DNA from: CATOSK01 sp963665735
Lineage (GTDB): Bacteria; Chloroflexota; Dehalococcoidia; Lucifugimonadales; UBA3495
NCBI GenBank assembly: GCA_963665735.1
Contig: OY762444.1
Coordinates: forward strand, 3,038,001 to 3,102,000
DNA length: 64,000 nt
Direction: 5' to 3'
Within the stretch, counting starts at the first letter, position 1. Every line of letters begins with the position of its first letter. The notes beneath the pieces are model-generated. The model saw only the letters and a program-made list of their open reading frames with translations, was not told where the DNA came from and ran no database searches. Made by a program: the position numbers and the translations under genes. Shown piece after piece: positions 1 through 7,902 of the stretch.

Positions 1-1
1 C

Positions 2-1945
2 GACGCCCTTCCCTGGAGGGCAATCATCGGCTACTACAACCCCACCGCCGCCCGTTCCACCGGAAAGAGCCAGGCCCGGCGTATCCGGATTGATGATCGG
101 GTGCGCATCGCCAGCAACCTGTCCCTGGCATTCAAGGCCGTTCACGACGCCGGTTACGTTATCGGCGATATTAACTTCAAGAACGCCGAGGTCAACCGCC
201 AGAACGACGTGGCCCTGGTGGACTGCGACTCCTACGGGTTCACCGACGCCACCGGACGCACCTTCACCAACGAGATGGGAATAGCCGATTTCCAGGCGCC
301 GGAAGTTCAGGGCAACTACGCCAACCGCACCCAGGAACAAGACCGTTTTGGTCTGGCCGTGGTCATCTTCCAGTTGCTCACGGGATACCATCCCTACAAT
401 GTCACGGACCCGGGCAGCCCCACCCAGTATGGCGAGTGGATTAGCGCCTGGCTGTTTCCGCCCTCCGGCCGGGCCACCGCCGCGCAGGAATACAACGAGG
501 CGTGGGACACGCTGACCGACAAGCAGAAAGAGCTGTTCCACCGCTGTTTCAACAAAGACCATGAAGGGGAACCCCGGCCTACCGCCGAAGATTGGCTGGA
601 TGCGCTGCGGGAAATGCCGACGGTGGCAACGCCGGCACCATCGGCGCCGCCGGGACGGACGCCGGCTCCCGCCCCTTCGCCCGGTGCGCCACCCCCGGCG
701 CCGTCCCCCCGAGGCCGGCCTCGCCCCCGGCGAACCCCGTCCCCATCGGCGCCACCATCCGTGCCTACCGTCGGCGGCTCGAAAGTCAGCCTGCCCTTGA
801 TTGGGTCGGCCATGGCGGGGTTTGTGCTGCTGTTGATTCTCGGGGGCGTCGGACGTTACGCGGATTGGTGGTGGTGGCTGATGCTGGGTCTGCCGGGGGC
901 GTTGTTCGTGTTCCTTCCCTTGAAAGCGGCCCTTCGACGGCCCATATCAACCATTCGTTTTGTCGGAATCGCCGCGATGGGGATTTTCGGCGCTTTGGTC
1001 TTGTTCAGCCTGGGAGAAGCGGGGGTCAACAAGTTCCTTGACTGGCGCGCCGAAATGAGCTGGCAGGCGAATATAGCCGCCGCCGGCGCAGCGGCGCCGC
1101 CAGTCGTACCTACTGAGATTCCAATCCAGGCCCCCAACAACCCTGCCGTGCCGGACGGCGGCGGATTGGGCATTGCCGCGCCGCCCCCGCCCACCGAGAT
1201 GCCGACCGAAGTTCCTCCACCAACGGAGACGCCGGCTGTCACCCCCACACCCGTTCCCACGGCCACCCCAACGCCGGAGCCGACCCCTACCCCGGAGCCA
1301 ACATCCACCCCCGCGCCTACGCCTGAACCAACGCCTATGCCGCCACCGACGCCGACTCCCTTGCCGGCCCCCACTCCAACGCCTGTTCCCACACCCACAC
1401 CCACGCCGGCGCCTACCCCAACGCCTATGCCAACCCCTACGCCGGCATTCGGCCCCTATGAACATTCAACGGGCGGTTATACCTACGCCCTGGAACTCCC
1501 GCCGGGATTGCGGTTGCGGTCACAACAGGGCGGCAATTCCTTCTTCGCCGATGACTCTGCAACGCGGGGCCTCAATATCCGCGTCTGGGAAATCCCCGAC
1601 GGGGCCGACGTTACCACGTTGCTGGACGACCGCATCAATGAACTGCTCAACTTGGTCCGGCAGGCTGCGGAAAACGCCGAACCCGACTTTTATCGAGTGA
1701 AGGATGCCAATCCCCCCGGTCAAGAAGTGACCGACGACTTCTGGTTTGCCGAGCGGTTGCGCTACCGTTGGCGCATCAGCAGCGCCGATTGCCTGCGGGA
1801 CGTGGTGGACATCATCGGCCCTTCCAATCGCCACACCCACGGCGTCCTGTTGTCCGCCTGGATTTGCGAAAAAGACCTGAACCCAACCACCGAGTCCCAA
1901 CGGCAACGGATGCTCAGCAGCTATACGGAAAACCCCGTCCGCTAG
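2..1945 (+). CDS. Membrane-anchored protein kinase-like protein (COG4248 type), 5' end outside window
   Basis: The frame is open from base 2, so the start and the kinase N-lobe lie upstream of the window. The visible part opens with a kinase C-lobe. VIGDINFKNAEV matches the catalytic loop (D and N kept) and LVDCDSYGF replaces the usual DFG, a form typical of YegI/COG4248 kinases. It is followed by a DRFGLAVVIFQLLTGYHPY helix. Then come a Pro/Ala-rich linker, about three hydrophobic segments (near 785-1045), a long PTPTPEP linker (about 1180-1445) and a C-terminal domain of about 160 residues with two cysteines. Inferred topology: kinase in the cytoplasm, Pro/Thr stalk and C-terminal domain outside. 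The HtrA-like lipoprotein at 60316 has a similar linker and tail. The kinase assignment is fairly secure; the substrate is unknown. Confidence 0.8.
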   Translation, partial: DALPWRAIIGYYNPTAARSTGKSQARRIRIDDRVRIASNLSLAFKAVHDAGYVIGDINFKNAEVNRQNDVALVDCDSYGFTDATGRTFTNEMGIADFQAPEVQGNYANRTQEQDRFGLAVVIFQLLTGYHPYNVTDPGSPTQYGEWISAWLFPPSGRATAAQEYNEAWDTLTDKQKELFHRCFNKDHEGEPRPTAEDWLDALREMPTVATPAPSAPPGRTPAPAPSPGAPPPAPSPRGRPRPRRTPSPSAPPSVPTVGGSKVSLPLIGSAMAGFVLLLILGGVGRYADWWWWLMLGLPGALFVFLPLKAALRRPISTIRFVGIAAMGIFGALVLFSLGEAGVNKFLDWRAEMSWQANIAAAGAAAPPVVPTEIPIQAPNNPAVPDGGGLGIAAPPPPTEMPTEVPPPTETPAVTPTPVPTATPTPEPTPTPEPTSTPAPTPEPTPMPPPTPTPLPAPTPTPVPTPTPTPAPTPTPMPTPTPAFGPYEHSTGGYTYALELPPGLRLRSQQGGNSFFADDSATRGLNIRVWEIPDGADVTTLLDDRINELLNLVRQAAENAEPDFYRVKDANPPGQEVTDDFWFAERLRYRWRISSADCLRDVVDIIGPSNRHTHGVLLSAWICEKDLNPTTESQRQRMLSSYTENPVR

Positions 1946-2091
1946 CCCCCGCCTGGCGTCAACCAACGTCCCCGCCAAAGGTGGGTTAATCGAAACGCCC
2001 TGCCTTGACGGGGAGAGTTGCCGGGTGGGGGTTTGTGCTTTGTTCGGATTCCTGCATGACGGCAGCGCCGCGGCAGGACGACCCTTCGGGG

Positions 2092-3690
2092 TCATTCAAC
2101 CTGGACGTCACGCTCCTCAATCTGATACCAACGGATAGCGCCGGCCTCTACCATATCTGCCGCCTCGCGGGTATTCCGTACTCTGGCGATGACCGGGAGG
2201 GACGGGACGTTGGTCGTCTCCGCGAGGAACCGGGCGTTCCGCTCGGCCCGGTCGGTATCCCTCCGGCTGGCCGTCCAGGACGCCTCGATAGCAAGGTAGA
2301 AGCTGTCCTGGCCTTGGCTAGCCTGCGCCACCAAGTCGGCCCTACGGAAACTGCGGAGTTCGTCCCTGGTAGCGCCGGAGACTCGCCGGGCTATTTCGAC
2401 CAGTTCTTCGCGGGGAATGATGCGAACAACCCGAAGTTCCATTTCCTCCGCCAAGTCAGGCAGGAGGTCAACCAGCAGAGCGCGGATATGGCCGCCTTTG
2501 GCAACGCTGATGTCGGACTCAATCCGGCCCATACGCGCCGTGGCGTTGGAGTTGAAAGTCCGCTGTTCCTCGTTGAACGTCCGTTGTTCTTCGTTGAAAG
2601 TCCTTTGTTCCTCGATGAACGAGTCCATCCGGTCCATACGCGCCGTGGCGTTGGAGTTGAAGGCCCGTTGTTCCTCGTTGAACGCCCGCAGTTCTTCGTT
2701 TAGCGTCCGTTGTTCTTCGATGAAGGAATCCATCCGGTCCATGCGGGCTTCGGCCTTGGAGTTGGAGGCCCGCAGTTCTTGGTTGAACGTCCGTTGTTCT
2801 TCAATGAAGGAGTCCATCCGGTCCATGCGGGCTTCGGCCTTGGAGTTGGAGGCCCGCAGTTCTTGGTTGAACGTCCGTTGTTCTTCAATGAAGGAGTCCA
2901 TCCGGTCCATGCGGGCTTCGGCCTTGGAGTTGGAGGCCCGCAGTTCTTCAATGAAGGAGTCCATCCGGTCCATGCGGGCTTCGGCCTTGGAGTTGGAGGC
3001 CCGCAGTTCTTCGATGAAAGAGTCCATCCGGTCCATGCGGGCTTCGGCCTTGGAGTTGGAGGCCCGCAGTTCTTCGATGAAAGAGTCCATCCGGTCCATG
3101 CGGGCTTCGGCCTTGGAGTTGGAGGCCCGCAGTTCTTCGATGAAAGAGTCCATCCGGTCCATGCGCGCTTCGGCCTTGGAGTTGGAGGCCCGCAGTTCTT
3201 CAATGAAGGAGTCCATCCGGTCCATGCGGGCTTCGGCCTTGGAGTTGGAGGCCCGCAGTTCTTCAATGAAGGAGTCCATCCGGTCCATGCGGGCTTCGGC
3301 CTTGGAGTTGGAGGCCCGCAGTTCTTCAATGAAGGAGTCCATCCGGTCCATGCGGGCCTCAGCGTTGGCATTGAACGCGCGTTGTTCCTCGGTAAAGGAG
3401 TCCATCCGCTGGACGAGCAGGTTGAGGCTATTGGTGAGAGATTCTACCCGGTTGGTGAGAGATTCTACCTGGTTGGCGAGAGATTCTACCTGGTTGGCGA
3501 GAGATTCTACCTGGCTGGTGAGAGATTCTACCTGGCTGGTGAGAGATTCTACCTGTTCGACAAGGGCACGGAATTTCTGAGGCAGTTCCAGTATGTCGTC
3601 GCCCAAAATCCTGGACCTGACAGCGTCCCGCCAGTCCGGGTTGTCATCAAGGGCTTTTAGAAAATCGTCCAGGGAGTTGATTGTGGTCAT
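2092..3690 (-). CDS. Coiled-coil repeat protein with PD-(D/E)XK-like C-terminal domain
   Basis: About 532 residues from the ATG at 3690 (MTTINSLDDFLKAL). A longer frame to 3864 exists, but its extra N-terminus looks non-coding. After a short head there are seven-residue repeats of the VESLTSQ type, then 21-, 28- and 35-residue units based on MDRMDSFIEELRASNSKAEAR, all multiples of seven as expected for a continuous coiled coil. The C-terminal ~130 residues (DELRSFRRADLVAQA, FYLAIEASW, RNARFLAETT, LPVIARVR) look like a restriction-fold domain of the kind found in DUF3782-type coiled-coil proteins. The expected ExK is EAS here, so it may be inactive. Function unknown; a DNA-associated or scaffolding role is a guess. 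The internal 63-bp repeats make length variation between strains likely. Confidence 0.75.
   Translation of the reverse strand: MTTINSLDDFLKALDDNPDWRDAVRSRILGDDILELPQKFRALVEQVESLTSQVESLTSQVESLANQVESLANQVESLTNRVESLTNSLNLLVQRMDSFTEEQRAFNANAEARMDRMDSFIEELRASNSKAEARMDRMDSFIEELRASNSKAEARMDRMDSFIEELRASNSKAEARMDRMDSFIEELRASNSKAEARMDRMDSFIEELRASNSKAEARMDRMDSFIEELRASNSKAEARMDRMDSFIEELRASNSKAEARMDRMDSFIEEQRTFNQELRASNSKAEARMDRMDSFIEEQRTFNQELRASNSKAEARMDRMDSFIEEQRTLNEELRAFNEEQRAFNSNATARMDRMDSFIEEQRTFNEEQRTFNEEQRTFNSNATARMGRIESDISVAKGGHIRALLVDLLPDLAEEMELRVVRIIPREELVEIARRVSGATRDELRSFRRADLVAQASQGQDSFYLAIEASWTASRRDTDRAERNARFLAETTNVPSLPVIARVRNTREAADMVEAGAIRWYQIEERDVQVE
2626..3402. repeat. Tandem 63-bp coding repeats with 84- and 105-bp variants
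   Basis: The marker CATCCGGTCCAT recurs at 2626, 2731, 2815, 2899, 2962, 3025, 3088, 3151, 3214, 3277 and 3340. The spacings are 105, 84, 84 and then seven steps of 63 bp. All are multiples of 21 bp, so each variant adds or removes whole heptads in the coiled coil encoded on the minus strand. Copies are nearly identical, which points to recent expansion or gene conversion. Confidence 0.95.
3431..3555. repeat. Six 21-bp coding repeats (heptad VESLTSQ/N)
   Basis: GAGAGATTCTACC recurs every 21 bp (3436, 3457, 3478, 3499, 3520, 3541). On the minus strand it encodes seven-residue VESL(T/A)(S/N)Q units at the start of the coiled coil. Confidence 0.9.
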
Positions 3691-3989
3691 TTCCGTTGGC
3701 GCTCTCGTGATTTGTATGAATTGTAACCCCAGGTGGGGGTGGGGGTAAACCTCTCCCGGTGGCTCCGGGGTTGGTCCAGCGAATCCGTCCGGTGAAGGAT
3801 TGGCGGCGGTTTGTCGCTCCGGGCAGGAATCTTGACCACTTGCGCCGTCTTGGGTTAGATTCATGTCTGGAACCGGCAGTCGAGGCCCCGTGCGGCGCGC
3901 CGCATCCGGGCGTTGTGCCGAGAATCCGGGCTTGGCTGCCCGTTGGGAATTAAATCAGCCTTGCATCTTGCTGAGGGAGGAAAATCACC

Positions 3990-4754
3990 ATGCCGTTTTA
4001 TGAAAGAGGCACTGACCACCGCATCTACTACGAAGAGTCCGGGGCGGGTTTCCCTCTGCTGGTGATTCCGGGCGGCGGACTCAATTCCACCGTGGCGTCC
4101 TTAAACGCCTCGGTGCCTTTCAACCCGATGGAGACCTTCAAGGACGATTTCCGTTGCATCGCCGCCGACCTGCGCAACGCCAACGGGGGCCAGTCCATCG
4201 GTCCCTTGGAGATAGACCGCCCTTGGGACGCCTACTCCGATGACCAGTTGGGGCTGATGGACCATCTGGGTATCGAGAAGTTTGGGGTCATAGGCTTCTG
4301 CATTGGCGGGCCGATGATTCACAACCTGCTCCGGCGCGCCCAGGATCGCATCGTGGCGGCGGCGTTGATGCAGCCCAGCGGGTTCAGGCCGGAGATGCCC
4401 GACCTTTTCTACCAGAACAACACCGCCGGATGGGGGCCGCCCCTCTGCGAAAGGCGTCCTGAAATCACCATGGACATGGTTCACGACTTCCTGACCAATA
4501 TGTACACCAACCGGGCCGACTTCGTTTTCACCGTTTCCCGGGATTTCGTGCGCTCCCTGCAAACACCCCTGCTGATTGCGCCCGACGACGTGCCGGCCCA
4601 CCCCTACGCGGTAGCGATGGAGGTTGCCGGTTTGGCCCCCAACGCCGAGGTGACGATGTTCCCCTGGAAAGACACCCAGGAGCACGTTGACGAAGTCGTA
4701 GCCCAGGCCCGCCGCTTCCTGAAAACCCAAGCGCCGGCAACGGCCAAAGCCTGA
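3990..4754 (+). CDS. Alpha/beta-hydrolase with cysteine nucleophile
   Basis: 254 residues, close to the usual family size. The oxyanion-side motif is VIPGGGLNS and the nucleophile elbow is GFCIGG with Cys104 in place of the usual Ser, as in dienelactone hydrolases. A late acid is probably in LLIAPDD, and the base may be the His in TQEHVDEV. The start ATG at 3990 is preceded by GAGGGAGG. No signal peptide is seen, so it is cytoplasmic. It lies divergently from the coiled-coil gene and is followed by an array of dispersed repeats. Substrate unknown; hydrolysis of an ester, lactone or C-C bond is inferred from the fold. Confidence 0.82.
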   Translation: MPFYERGTDHRIYYEESGAGFPLLVIPGGGLNSTVASLNASVPFNPMETFKDDFRCIAADLRNANGGQSIGPLEIDRPWDAYSDDQLGLMDHLGIEKFGVIGFCIGGPMIHNLLRRAQDRIVAAALMQPSGFRPEMPDLFYQNNTAGWGPPLCERRPEITMDMVHDFLTNMYTNRADFVFTVSRDFVRSLQTPLLIAPDDVPAHPYAVAMEVAGLAPNAEVTMFPWKDTQEHVDEVVAQARRFLKTQAPATAKA

Positions 4755-4789
4755 CGGCTTCGCCGTCGCCTTTGGGCCGGAGGGGGATG

Positions 4790-5101
4790 GGCACCCCCAC
4801 CCCTTCGGCTTCGCTCAGGGCAGGCTCTAACCCTCCCCCTACCAGGGGGAGGGGATTTATCACACACCCTCTAAGGGCGTCGGTTGTGGATTCCCGCCTA
4901 CCAGGGGGAGGGGATTTATCACACACCCTCTAAGGGCGTCGGTTGTGGATTCCCGCCTACCAGGGGGAGGGGATTTATCACACACCCTCTAAGGGCGTCG
5001 GTTGTGGATTCCCGCTCCTTCGGCTACGCTCAGGACAGGTTTCGCGGGAATGACGGTTGGGGGCGGGAATGGCGAACCATGAAATTGACGACACCCTCTA
5101 A
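4790..5101. repeat. Repeat array: G-rich palindrome, three tandem 59-bp units and a MITE-like end
   Basis: Fills the gap between the hydrolase and the Gfo/Idh gene. It contains CCCTCCCCCT-ACC-AGGGGGAGGGG, then ACCCTCTAAGGGCG at 4866, 4925 and 4984 (three copies of a 59-bp unit), then a CCCGC/GCGGG hairpin interrupted at about 5014-5040 by a second repeat (CCTTCGGCTACGCTCAGGAC). It ends with TTGACGACACCCTCTAA at 5085-5101, which resembles the terminal repeat of the IS at 47082-47922. A closely related unit lies at 16608-16805. Confidence 0.85.
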
Positions 5102-5129
5102 CGGGTATTTGACGATTGAAAACTGCCGG

Positions 5130-6227
5130 TCAGCCCACCGGCAACTCTTGGCCCGTGTCGGACGCCTGCTTGATGGTGTCAATGAACCGATGCAGGTCAA
5201 CCGCCGTGTCGAAGGTGGGCAGGCGGTTTTGTCCGGTTCGGATGGCCTCGGCGAACAGGGCATACATCTGCCCGACGTTGAAGGGGTCTCCCTGGGGGAA
5301 GTCGGGCGGCACGTAAACGAAACGGTCGGGTATGTCCATGTCCTGCAACTCGTGGCTGGCCGGCGCGCCCTGCACCCGGAGCATCTCGCCCCGCTGGGAC
5401 GATACGCTTCCCGTGGCAACCAGCGTACCCTCCCGCCCGTAAATTTCCATGCGAAAGCCGCTGCCGGCCCAGGGGACGGCGCCAACGTGGACTGACGCCG
5501 CCGCGCCGTTCTCCAACTGGCCGCTGACCCGCACGTTGTCCGGGGAAGTGACGTCCACCAACTGCTCGGTGTCGGTTTCGTACCATTGTCTGGCCTGGGT
5601 GCTGACCATGCAGGCCACCCGCGTGAAGTCGCCGGCCACAAAGCGCAGGGCGTCAATGATGTGACCGTTGGCGATGGTCAGGGTATTGGCCCCCAGGCTG
5701 GCGTCCCGCTGCCAGGTGCGGCTGGAAGGGCGTTCCAACGTCCCGTCGCGCATGGTAGTCACGTGACAGGAAAGGACTTCCCCAACGTAGCCGGATTCGA
5801 TTAGTTCCTTGATATACAGCAAGGCGGGACTGACCCGCGATTGCAGGCCCACGGCGGTTTGGACGCCCTTTTCCCGGGCCAGGGTTGCCAGTTCCTCGGC
5901 TTCGGCGGTGTTGCGCCCCAAGGGCCACTCGGTGTAAACGTGCTTGCCGGCTTCAATGGCGGCCCTGGTTGGTTCATAGTGCGACGGCACCCGCACCACC
6001 ACGGCCACCGCGTCAATGTCCGGCGATGCTGCCATGTCGCGGAAATCGTGGAAGGCGAGCTTGGCGCCAAAGGCTTGGCGAGCCTCTTCCGCGCTCTCCG
6101 GGCGGGTGGTGCAAACGGCGGTAAACTCCACGTCGGGGCTGGCCAGCAGCGCTGGAAAATGCGACTGACCGGCCCAGGTTGCGTTGACATTGGCCCCTAC
6201 AAATCCCAAGCGAATCTTGTTTGGCAT
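5130..6227 (-). CDS. Gfo/Idh/MocA-family NAD(P)-dependent oxidoreductase
   Basis: 365 residues, normal family length. The N-terminal Rossmann fold starts with IRLGFVGANVNATW. TEWPLGRN stands at the position of the classical EKP motif. The rest is the alpha/beta substrate domain with HYEPTRAAIEAGKHV and VGLQSRVSPALLYIKELI. Such enzymes oxidise or reduce sugars, inositols or related cyclic substrates. The overall form is like the Gal80-type subgroup. It starts at the ATG at 6225-6227 and is a single gene between a repeat array and tRNA-Ser on the other strand. The substrate cannot be told from sequence. Confidence 0.88.
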   Translation of the reverse strand: MPNKIRLGFVGANVNATWAGQSHFPALLASPDVEFTAVCTTRPESAEEARQAFGAKLAFHDFRDMAASPDIDAVAVVVRVPSHYEPTRAAIEAGKHVYTEWPLGRNTAEAEELATLAREKGVQTAVGLQSRVSPALLYIKELIESGYVGEVLSCHVTTMRDGTLERPSSRTWQRDASLGANTLTIANGHIIDALRFVAGDFTRVACMVSTQARQWYETDTEQLVDVTSPDNVRVSGQLENGAAASVHVGAVPWAGSGFRMEIYGREGTLVATGSVSSQRGEMLRVQGAPASHELQDMDIPDRFVYVPPDFPQGDPFNVGQMYALFAEAIRTGQNRLPTFDTAVDLHRFIDTIKQASDTGQELPVG

Positions 6228-6455
6228 GACGCTTACTCCTTTTCCTGTCGGCTGTCTGAAAATTAACCGGGCGAGCTAACTGCCCCGGAAGGGCATGAAT
6301 GGCGGCCAAGCCGTATGCTCGGCCTTGCCAGACCATTGTAGCGAAAGGAAGCCTAGTTTATTCGGATAGAATGCCCCAGGCTTTCCGGCAGGTGGATTTA
6401 CAAATGGTTTACAATGGGGATAGGAAAGTTGGTAAATCCCCCTGGTTCCAGCAAG

Positions 6456-6543
6456 GGAGGGATGGCAGAGCGGACGATTGCGCCGGTCTTGAAAACCGGT
6501 ATGCCTGCGGGCATCGTGGGTTCGAATCCCACTCCCTCCGCCA
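6456..6543 (+). tRNA. tRNA-Ser(UGA) with encoded CCA
   Basis: A seven-base acceptor stem GGAGGGA (6456-6462) pairs with TCCCTCC (6533-6539). The anticodon stem is CCGGT/ACCGG with loop CTTGAAA, so the anticodon TGA is at 6490-6492. There is a long variable arm (ATGCCTGCGGGCAT), as expected for class II serine tRNA. The T arm is GTGGG-TTCGAAT-CCCAC. Discriminator G6540 is followed by encoded CCA at 6541-6543. Confidence 0.97.
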
Positions 6544-6577
6544 AACGGCTGCCAGTCAGTCTGAAGATTTCGTAGTG

Positions 6578-7579
6578 CTAGGTGTCCATAGTATTGGGGG
6601 AGAAGATTTCTTCCAAGCCCACCCGCCGCTTGGTCAATGCCTGCTCTTCAGCGTAGCGGGCGATGGTTTCCAGGGTCTTGCGGTTGGCTGCCAACCCGTA
6701 GGGCAGCGGGTCATGGGGCAGTGACTCCCGCGCCTCCAACGGCAGGTGGCCCAATTGGATGTAGGTATCAACCAACCGCTGCGACGGCGCTAACAGTTGC
6801 TCTTTGGCCTCCAGGAAGGCTTTGTACAGGTTCAGCGCAACCCACGGATGCCGTTCCAAGACCGACCGCCTCACCGCGACGCAGTGGTTGATGGGCAAGA
6901 CCCCCGTTTTCCCGTAGTAGCGCGCCCCCTCCGCCACCGGGTCGGGAAACAGGGGCCGCATGGCCGGCATGGCGTCCACCGACCGCCCGGTGCGGTCCAG
7001 CAGGGTGTGGCCGGCAATGTGGATACATACCCCGTCCAGTTCTCCCGCCGTCAGCATGGAGGCGATGCTACGCCCGGCGGGAATCTGATGCACCTGCACC
7101 CCGGCCGGGGGCTGGTAGCCGAACTCGGCGCCGATGCTGTCCAGCCGTTCCTGGTGCCAGACGCAACTGTCGGTATCGGCGTCGAACTCGTCCCGCAGGA
7201 CGCCCCGGGACCAGACGGCGGCGGTCATCATGTACTCGGCCACGCCGATGCGCTTGCCGGGCAGGTCGGCCACCGAGTCTATGCCCCCGCCCTGGCGCAC
7301 CTGAAAGCGGGTGTGGTGGAAAGACCGGAAGGGGAACACCGGCAGGGCCACCCAGGGCGATTCGCCCCGTTCCGCCAGCATCAGCAGGGCCGTCACCGAC
7401 ATCTGGGCCACGTCGAACTCGGCGAAGCGCAACTGCCGCCAGATAAGTTCGCCGGAGTAAACGTCCGAGGGTATCAGGTCAATGCCGTCGGGCTTGACCG
7501 CGCCGTCCAGCACCAGACGGGTAAGGTTGCCCGGCTGCTCGGACACGGCCAAAGCCAGGCTGAGTTGAATGTTGGTCAT
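6578..7579 (-). CDS. Pht5-like (4,5-dihydroxyphthalate decarboxylase family) binding-protein-fold protein
   Basis: 333 residues, no signal peptide. Conserved blocks fit the Pht5/ABC-substrate-binding-like family: RLVLDGAVKPDGIDL near the start, FDVAQMSVTALLML, ALPVFPFRSFHHTRF, DLPGKRIGVAEYMMTAAVWSRG and YYGKTGVLPINHCVAVRRS. The fold is that of periplasmic binding proteins, but in this family it is cytoplasmic, and members are annotated as aromatic-acid decarboxylases. Whether this one is a decarboxylase or a ligand-binding protein cannot be decided. It is transcribed in the same direction as the family-5 solute-binding protein upstream, with a terminator between them. Confidence 0.8.
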   Translation of the reverse strand: MTNIQLSLALAVSEQPGNLTRLVLDGAVKPDGIDLIPSDVYSGELIWRQLRFAEFDVAQMSVTALLMLAERGESPWVALPVFPFRSFHHTRFQVRQGGGIDSVADLPGKRIGVAEYMMTAAVWSRGVLRDEFDADTDSCVWHQERLDSIGAEFGYQPPAGVQVHQIPAGRSIASMLTAGELDGVCIHIAGHTLLDRTGRSVDAMPAMRPLFPDPVAEGARYYGKTGVLPINHCVAVRRSVLERHPWVALNLYKAFLEAKEQLLAPSQRLVDTYIQLGHLPLEARESLPHDPLPYGLAANRKTLETIARYAEEQALTKRRVGLEEIFSPNTMDT

Positions 7580-7653
7580 GGCTGCGCCTCTTTGCGTTAA
7601 CGGTTTGGTACGCGTCCATCATACCGCATAGCAAGCCGGTGTGGGGTATGGGA

Positions 7654-7819
7654 CAGGACGATTGCAAAGTCTATGTCCCAACGATAGGGAGGTGGTTCAG
7701 AACGGAGAGCCATTCCCCTGACGTAAACCTCACCCCCATCCTAACCTTCCCCCGTCAAGGGGGAAGGGACTATTGGAACGCATCACGATGCTGTTCCTGC
7801 CGACTTTGCAATTGTCCTG
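7654..7819. mobile_element. MITE-like element, copy 1 (166 bp)
   Basis: Terminal inverted repeats of 18 bp, CAGGACGATTGCAAAGTC at 7654-7671 and GACTTTGCAATTGTCCTG at 7802-7819, match at 17 of 18 positions. The interior carries CCCCCATCCTAACCTTCCCC. A second copy with decayed ends is at 17593-17775. There is no coding sequence inside and no clear target duplication. Confidence 0.75.
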
Positions 7820-7842
7820 GGTATGAAAAGGGCCGGTCGGCA

Positions 7843-7878
7843 ACAAAAACCATGCCCCGGTTTTCTTCCGGGGCATGG
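7843..7878 (-). terminator. Rho-independent terminator of the family-5 binding-protein gene
   Basis: A perfect 11-bp stem CCATGCCCCGG/CCGGGGCATGG (7850-7860 and 7868-7878) has a 7-nt loop. On the minus strand it is followed directly by a T-rich tract (complement of CAACAAAAA). It lies 24 bases past the stop of the gene at 7903. Confidence 0.88.
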
Positions 7879-7902
7879 AACGCATGGGGTCTTTTGGTCG
7901 GG

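Noticed and set aside
856..1404. Minus-strand frame rich in GVGVGVGAG
   Set aside because: Antisense shadow of the PTPTPEP linker of the kinase gene; no start site or family.
2731..3400. CRISPR-like array of 63-bp direct repeats
   Set aside because: The repeats are contiguous without unique spacers and encode a heptad coiled coil in a long open frame.
2417..3660. Plus-strand frames of 387 and 316 residues
   Set aside because: Antisense shadows of the coiled-coil repeats; their own repeats come only from the opposite coding frame.
4866..5014. CRISPR-like array of three 59-bp repeats
   Set aside because: Only three copies, no variable spacers, no cas genes, and the same unit recurs singly at 16.7 kb.
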